The position numbers and the translations under genes were made by a program. From positions 1-7,842 of the forward strand of contig JAPULM010000372.1 of assembly GCA_027294925.1 (NCBI GenBank): a stretch of DNA of 7,842 nucleotides, given 5' to 3'. Positions 4,193 to 7,842 of the stretch are shown here, piece after piece; positions within the stretch are counted from its first letter, which is position 1, and each line of letters opens with the position of its first letter. This DNA comes from a bacterium (GTDB lineage: Bacteria > Tectomicrobia > Entotheonellia > Entotheonellales > Entotheonellaceae). The notes under the pieces are model-generated. The model saw nothing but the letters and a program-made list of their open reading frames with translations, was not told the DNA's origin and did no database searches.

Positions 4193-6097
4193 ATGCACGC
4201 GATCCGTGCTGGCAACGGGACTCAGCCATGCTTACGGTCGCCCAAGCCCTATAGATTTATCTTAAATATGGGAGAATACGTCTTGTTGCCATTGCTTAGC
4301 CTATTACGCATCGGGCTTGGTCTGCTCCTAGGGATTGTCGTGCTGTTTGTCGGCGCTCCGTGGACATTTACTGGAAATCTCTCTGCGCAGGTAGCCGCTC
4401 TGCCCAGGCCTCATGCTGACGATTATGCTGCTCAGGTTCCCAAAACAGTAATTCAACTGCAGCAGTGGCGACGGCTACAATCGATTGACATCAAGGCAAC
4501 AGATGGCAAAAAGGGGCGCGCCACGCTGATCAATCTGAACCCGACGACAAATAGCTGGTACCTGTTACGGCTCAACTGGCGCGGCGGGCATACGAGCGAC
4601 TATCATCTAGAGAATGGCGATCCCTACCGGCGGCGTCTTGTGCTGGACGCCAAATACCCTCAAGGTCTCGTTATTGCCGAGGGAAAACGGACCTCGGTGT
4701 GTGAGCTCTGGGCGAGTACGCCCCGTCACCGTCTCGCTGCTGCCGAGCAGTTACGTCTTCCCTATGCCCCACTTTGCCATGCTAAACTCTACCTCCGTAA
4801 TCGGGTGAAAGGGCATCGAACCAGCTTGGAAAGCACCACAGATTTTCTCCGCGATAAGATCTGGGGAGGTGAGAAGCTGGTTGGTTTGGTGCGCGATGTC
4901 TTTTTCAAGGATGCTTACCTGGATAAGGCAGTGATAACGCCTGCTACAAAAGAGCTCTATCACAAAAAGATAGCCCACAGGCCCCGGCCTGCTTTGCTCG
5001 ACCCCAAGTTCGCCGATCGTGCGGTTGTAGCGGCGAAACTTGGTATTCATACCCAGCAGTCAGCGAAGCATGGCATTGTCCTGGGCCGTTGGTACGCTGC
5101 TCAGGATAATCCGGGCGTCTATATCAGCACCCTGCAGCCGAATGTTATTGCGCCGCAAATCTTTCAACACCACACAACGGTGGCCAAGCGCCTGGATAAG
5201 GTCGAGGCTACCGCGTTGGTGTATCTCGTCGCTTTCGATCTCGGGCAATTCGACCTGGGTTTTGCCTTGGGAACTGAGCATCCGCGCGTCGGTTGGTCTG
5301 CTCGTGTGCGTCATCATAAGGGGTTGAATAAAGCACTGCCAGGTCCCGATGGTATTGGTAACCTTGCGCCGCTTGTAGCGACTGGCATTATTAACCCGCA
5401 ATATGTATCCAGGACGGTTGCGACCTTCACCGCAGGGTTTAAACGCACCCATGGGGCGTTTAGATATGGTGATCTGGCGCTCAACAATCATGGCAGCCAT
5501 TACGGGTTCATCGAACATGGCGTGGTGTTCAGCAAACTACAACCGGGTTTGGCGACAATCTTTGTGCGCCACGATGGTTCGGTGCGCATGAAGACTTGGA
5601 CTGAGCGTGATAATCAATACCTGGCAAAGATTCAGCATGCACGCCAGAATGGCGTTGCCATCGTCGAGTTTGACAGCGAGACGCAGAAACCTGTTCCGGG
5701 TCCGCTGGTCAGCCAATGGGGAGATGGAAATTGGTCGGGCTCGGTGGCTAAGAAACTCCGCACCTTGCGTGCCGGTATTTGTGTGCAAGAGAGTCGAGCT
5801 GGGCGGTTTCTCATCTACGGCTATTTCTCGAGTGCAACACCATCCGCCATGGCGCGTGTTTTTCAGGCTTATGGTTGCCGTTATGCGATGCATTTGGATA
5901 TGAATGCACTTGAACACACGTACCTGGCAGTCTATCGACGACAGGGCGACAAGGTTGTCATCCAGCATCTTATACAAGGCATGAGCGTCCTGGACAAATC
6001 AGAGGGGGCGCAATACATACCACGCTTTGTTGGCTATGCGGATAACCGAGATTTCTTCTACCTTATGCGACGTGAGTATCGAAAGGCAACACCATGA
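4193..6097 (+). CDS. Membrane-anchored protein with a C-terminal phosphodiester-glycosidase-like (NAGPA/DUF2233) domain
   Basis: This gene encodes 634 residues. An N-terminal hydrophobic segment (about 28-55), preceded by Arg and Lys, should act as an uncleaved signal anchor, leaving the bulk in the periplasm. Residues about 60-330 match nothing I recognise. The second half carries blocks typical of the phosphodiester alpha-GlcNAcase (NAGPA)-like fold: FALGTEHPRVGWS (357-369), FTAGFKRTHGAF (412-423), GSHYGFIEHGVVF (434 onward), a DGSVRMKTW strand, an 'RAGICVQESRAGRFLIYGYF' strand pair, and 'YAMHLDMNALEH' with LDMN at 568-571, where family members have the conserved 'M-LD-N'. NAGPA-like enzymes cleave sugar-phosphate diesters, but the activity here is inferred. 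The ATG at 4193 is seven bases after the HAD-UbiA stop, consistent with translational coupling, though its ribosome site is weak. An ATG at 4268 would start right before the anchor. The next gene overlaps by four bases. Confidence 0.72.
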   Translation: MHAIRAGNGTQPCLRSPKPYRFILNMGEYVLLPLLSLLRIGLGLLLGIVVLFVGAPWTFTGNLSAQVAALPRPHADDYAAQVPKTVIQLQQWRRLQSIDIKATDGKKGRATLINLNPTTNSWYLLRLNWRGGHTSDYHLENGDPYRRRLVLDAKYPQGLVIAEGKRTSVCELWASTPRHRLAAAEQLRLPYAPLCHAKLYLRNRVKGHRTSLESTTDFLRDKIWGGEKLVGLVRDVFFKDAYLDKAVITPATKELYHKKIAHRPRPALLDPKFADRAVVAAKLGIHTQQSAKHGIVLGRWYAAQDNPGVYISTLQPNVIAPQIFQHHTTVAKRLDKVEATALVYLVAFDLGQFDLGFALGTEHPRVGWSARVRHHKGLNKALPGPDGIGNLAPLVATGIINPQYVSRTVATFTAGFKRTHGAFRYGDLALNNHGSHYGFIEHGVVFSKLQPGLATIFVRHDGSVRMKTWTERDNQYLAKIQHARQNGVAIVEFDSETQKPVPGPLVSQWGDGNWSGSVAKKLRTLRAGICVQESRAGRFLIYGYFSSATPSAMARVFQAYGCRYAMHLDMNALEHTYLAVYRRQGDKVVIQHLIQGMSVLDKSEGAQYIPRFVGYADNRDFFYLMRREYRKATP

Positions 6098-7116
6098 GTG
6101 GAAGCAGACGGTTGTTACGTTATATCGTTATCCTGTTGTGCCTGGTCAGTATTTGTACGTCTACTGTTGCTGCGCAATCGCTCAAGGCACAAAATGAAGT
6201 ACTGTTCGAGCAACTACAGCGCATCCATGCATTGTCGGAAGCACAAATGGTCGCGTTACGTGCGCTGTTTGCAGAAGGGCGGTACATCGGACAGGGCAAC
6301 CCGGCGATCACCGAACACCCGGCTACGCCACAGGCGTGTCAGGACAAGCTCGATAACGTATCAATCAGCTATGAAAGTGCCGAATTTGAGAAAATATGCG
6401 GGGCGAAATATATGGCCCCACTTTATCATACGGCTACTGAGCAAGCACAAGAGGCCGACGTTTGCATCGATCAGTTTGAGTTCCCCAATATCCCTTGCGC
6501 CTATCCGGTGGTCTGGGTACGCACCCGTGAAGCGGCGCAAATCTGCACCATTATGGGTAAGCGCCTCTGCGATGCGCATGAATGGGAAGGCGCTTGTGCC
6601 GGTAGCCTCGAAGCAGCCGATTACCGTTTTGACCTTGCCCATGGCGTCAAATCCGGGGCGGCGGTTAAACGGATGCGTTATGCCCATAATGCAGCCCATC
6701 GTGCCGATAAAGCCTGGAGTTACGGCCCCTCCTATCAGCGCGGCGTTTGCGCGGCCTCGAGTCACAAAAGCCGTGCTTGCACTGGCGGCGACTGGGCAAA
6801 ATGCGGTTCCAATACGTTTCCAGCCGGACACTTTCCGGCCTGCCGTAGCTCACTGGGGGTTTATGACTTACACGGCAACGCCGCTGAACATATGAATCTA
6901 CCGCTCAATAAACAGCAAATGTCGAGTCGTGGTAGCACCGATCTGGGCTATACCGAGATGAAGGGAAGTTGGTTTATCTTTGATACCTATAAAGCTCACC
7001 AAGACTGGTGCCGCTGGCGGGCGCCGTTTTGGCATGGCAGCCGTGTGATGGATGGGCATAGCCATCATAATTATCATCTCGGGTTCCGGTGTTGTAAGAC
7101 CATTAAGGGCGATTAA
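6094..7116 (+). CDS. Exported FGE/SUMF1-fold protein lacking a catalytic cysteine
   Basis: This gene encodes 340 residues. Residues 1-28 form a signal peptide (RR, an 'IVILLCLVSICTSTVAA' core, cleavage near A27-Q28). The mature part is an FGE-sulfatase (SUMF1/EgtB/PvdO) domain: CIDQFEFPNIPCAYPVVWV (124-142), AAQICTIMGKRLCDAHEWEGAC (147-168), GVYDLHGNAAEH (255-266; usually GNVAEW), KGSWF (290-294) and the terminal LGFRCC (329-334). True formylglycine-generating enzymes use two cysteines in C-x4-C after the K-G-G-S/G stretch. Here the second aligns with C306 (AHQDWCRWRAP), but the first position is A301. Sulfatase activation is therefore unlikely, and a structural, binding or different oxidative role is more likely. 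The mature protein has fourteen cysteines, which fits disulfides in an oxidising compartment. The start is at ATGA, overlapping the previous stop by four bases, with AAAGG eight bases upstream, so the two are translationally coupled. Confidence 0.87.
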   Translation: MSGSRRLLRYIVILLCLVSICTSTVAAQSLKAQNEVLFEQLQRIHALSEAQMVALRALFAEGRYIGQGNPAITEHPATPQACQDKLDNVSISYESAEFEKICGAKYMAPLYHTATEQAQEADVCIDQFEFPNIPCAYPVVWVRTREAAQICTIMGKRLCDAHEWEGACAGSLEAADYRFDLAHGVKSGAAVKRMRYAHNAAHRADKAWSYGPSYQRGVCAASSHKSRACTGGDWAKCGSNTFPAGHFPACRSSLGVYDLHGNAAEHMNLPLNKQQMSSRGSTDLGYTEMKGSWFIFDTYKAHQDWCRWRAPFWHGSRVMDGHSHHNYHLGFRCCKTIKGD

Positions 7117-7298
7117 CGCACCGGCAGGTCGACGATCACCCCTTCTCCACTCAGGACTTGCACCACAACCGGGTAACGTAACACCTGAGATTCGGATTCT
7201 GTGGAAAAGCCTGGAATCCCTCCTAAATCTGTCAGGAGAGATGAGAGGGCCCTGTCCTTCAAATTATGAGCGTATGAGGTTTTACCTGAAGCTGACAT
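7113..7298 (-). CDS. Doubtful 61-residue ORF of unknown function
   Basis: This minus-strand ORF starts at an ATG (7298) six bases beyond a TTG alternative (7307) and ends with VLRYPVVVQVLSGEGVIVDLPVR. The last 20 residues look protein-like (alternating hydrophobic strand, Gly turn, second strand), while the first 35 are less so. No ribosome site precedes either start. Its TAA shares the TTAA at 7113-7116 with the stop of the FGE-like gene. An AGGAGG inside it (near 7225-7230) is not followed by a start codon. It follows the zinc-ribbon gene closely, so it could be its operon partner or the remaining tail of a decayed gene. Confidence 0.3.
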   Translation of the reverse strand: MSASGKTSYAHNLKDRALSSLLTDLGGIPGFSTESESQVLRYPVVVQVLSGEGVIVDLPVR

Positions 7299-7312
7299 GG
7301 GAGACAACAGTC

Positions 7313-7507
7313 TCAGAGTAGATCAAGATATGGCTGCCGTCGTTGACGTTTCTTCTGTTTGCGCGGTTCCATATAGCGGTGCACTTTTAGAGGGCGTTGC
7401 ACAGGCTGGAAGTTGTTTTCCGCTTCGAGTTCTTCACCGCATTTCGGACATTCGGCGAGCTTTATTTGTTTGGAGCGATACTGACATTGTGAACACACCA
7501 GAGTCAT
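7313..7507 (-). CDS. Small basic zinc-ribbon protein
   Basis: This gene encodes 64 residues. Two CxxC knuckles, C5-S-Q-C8 and C20-P-K-C23, are separated by a basic 11-residue loop, the spacing of a rubredoxin-type zinc ribbon that binds one Zn. After a short acidic patch (EELEAE) the C-terminal half is strongly basic (KVHRYMEPRKQKKRQRRQP), suggesting contact with nucleic acid or the ribosome. No specific family is recognised. I choose the ATG at 7507 because GAGGA lies eight bases upstream. A TTG at 7522 overlaps that ribosome site and would add only five residues. Size, composition and start signals make it more credible than the plus-strand ORF covering the same bases. It is transcribed toward the three-gene operon, in convergent orientation. 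Confidence 0.65.
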   Translation of the reverse strand: MTLVCSQCQYRSKQIKLAECPKCGEELEAENNFQPVQRPLKVHRYMEPRKQKKRQRRQPYLDLL

Positions 7508-7524
7508 ACTTGGATTCCTCAACC

Positions 7525-7548
7525 ACGCGACTTATCGATCGCGTTTTT
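7525..7548 (+). terminator. Possible weak intrinsic terminator (plus-strand reading)
   Basis: ACGCGA (7525-7530) and TCGCGT (7539-7544) can pair over an eight-base loop, followed by TTTT (7545-7548). It could end transcripts running out of the three-gene operon past the minus-strand genes. The stem is only six pairs and the loop large, so this is a tentative call. Confidence 0.25.
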
Positions 7549-7664
7549 ACTCTACAGCGCGTGCGAGTGAACAAATTCCACTTCTACGCTGGGGATACGA
7601 ACGGATGAAGGTTGGTCGTCTCAGGCTCGCATCCATTTTGCTACGATAGATGGTAAACCCGTGC

Positions 7665-7695
7665 TATATAGCAATTCATCGGTTCAATGTCACAA
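7665..7695 (-). promoter_or_regulatory. Tentative promoter for the zinc-ribbon gene
   Basis: On the minus strand TTGTGA (7695-7690) and TATATA (7670-7665) sit 19 bp apart, each a fair match to sigma-70 elements but with slightly long spacing. The TATATA lies inside the perfect palindrome GCTATATAGC (7663-7672), which could bind a dimeric regulator. The start codon at 7507 would follow a leader of about 150 bases. Confidence 0.22.
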
Positions 7696-7739
7696 ATAAT
7701 TAAGCAGAAATGATGATGGTCGGTTTTCCTCTACGCGTC

Positions 7740-7842
7740 TTAAATGCCTTTGAACCATTGGGCAAAGACGGTGGCTAAATCACCCTCATCCTCTGTGGTG
7801 ATGCTACCCGCCGGCGGATGGCCCGGCGGTGGGGCTACGTCT
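7740..7842 (-). CDS. C-terminal end of an unidentified protein entering from the right edge
   Basis: The minus strand is open from the window edge to a TAA at 7742-7740, giving 33 codons: a Pro/Gly-rich stretch (PPPGHPPAGS), then TTEDEGDLATVFAQWFKGI. The flexible linker followed by an acidic amphipathic helix reads like a genuine protein tail, and third-position G/C is high. Too little is present to name a family. It would be transcribed in the same direction as the zinc-ribbon gene, with a gap of about 230 bp. Confidence 0.4.
   Translation of the reverse strand, partial: DVAPPPGHPPAGSITTEDEGDLATVFAQWFKGI

Noticed and set aside
5060..5518. Minus-strand ORF of 152 codons across the NAGPA-like gene
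   Set aside because: It has no ribosome site or recognisable motif and lies antisense to conserved blocks FALGTEHPRVGWS and FTAGFKRTHGAF.
6098..6895. Long plus-strand ORF (265 codons) in another frame of the FGE-like gene
   Set aside because: Its residues are rich in Arg, Ser and Pro without domain pattern, while the overlapping frame has a signal peptide and complete FGE-family motifs. It is a shadow.
7301..7314. GAGAC/GTCTC hairpin between the zinc-ribbon gene and the 7113-7298 ORF
   Set aside because: The stem is only five pairs with no T-run on either strand, too weak to call.

Overview
Bacterial DNA of moderate G+C: ribosome binding sites, a four-base ATGA gene overlap and an IS1-family relic are present, and no introns are seen. 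The host cannot be fixed from sequence alone. The gene content (HAD-UbiA fusion, secreted formylglycine-generating-enzyme-like protein, large anchored phosphodiester-glycosidase-like protein, scattered gene relics) suggests a large-genome environmental proteobacterium or a related uncultured lineage. This is inference.

Positions 1-1188 look like a gene graveyard. A minus-strand gene probably begins at 37 and leaves the window. Next come a piece of a DHA2/EmrB-type drug exporter (plus), the N-terminus of an alpha/beta hydrolase (minus), a retropepsin-like DTGAD aspartyl protease relic (minus) and the 3' half of an IS1-family transposase (plus). The transposase carries two frameshifts, an amber codon and a 15-bp tandem duplication. 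Pieces from opposite strands abut at about 295-333 and 834-905, so the segment appears to have been built by recombination or transposition.

Positions 1336-2232 hold two small intact genes, each with a good Shine-Dalgarno sequence: a single-domain cupin and a four-helix membrane protein. A gene-free stretch (2233-2766) follows. It contains a strong interrupted hairpin (2504-2538), a helical-turn-spaced GATGTCA repeat and a tandem 8-bp repeat, so it is the likely control region of the next operon.

Positions 2767-7116 form a compact three-gene unit: (1) a HAD phosphatase-UbiA prenyltransferase fusion resembling the decaprenyl-phosphate phosphoribosyltransferase group; (2) a 634-residue membrane-anchored protein whose C-terminal half resembles the NAGPA/DUF2233 phosphodiester glycosidase family; (3) an exported, cysteine-rich FGE/SUMF1-fold protein lacking one of the two catalytic cysteines of true formylglycine-generating enzymes. 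The gaps are 7 bp and a 4-bp overlap. I infer that they work together at the inner membrane and periplasm on a polyprenyl-phosphate-linked sugar or another phosphodiester-linked glycan. This is the most interesting part of the window.

Positions 7113-7842 lie mainly on the minus strand: a doubtful 61-residue ORF whose stop codon overlaps that of the FGE-like gene, a small basic zinc-ribbon protein, about 230 bp of intergenic DNA, and the last 33 codons of a gene entering from the right edge.
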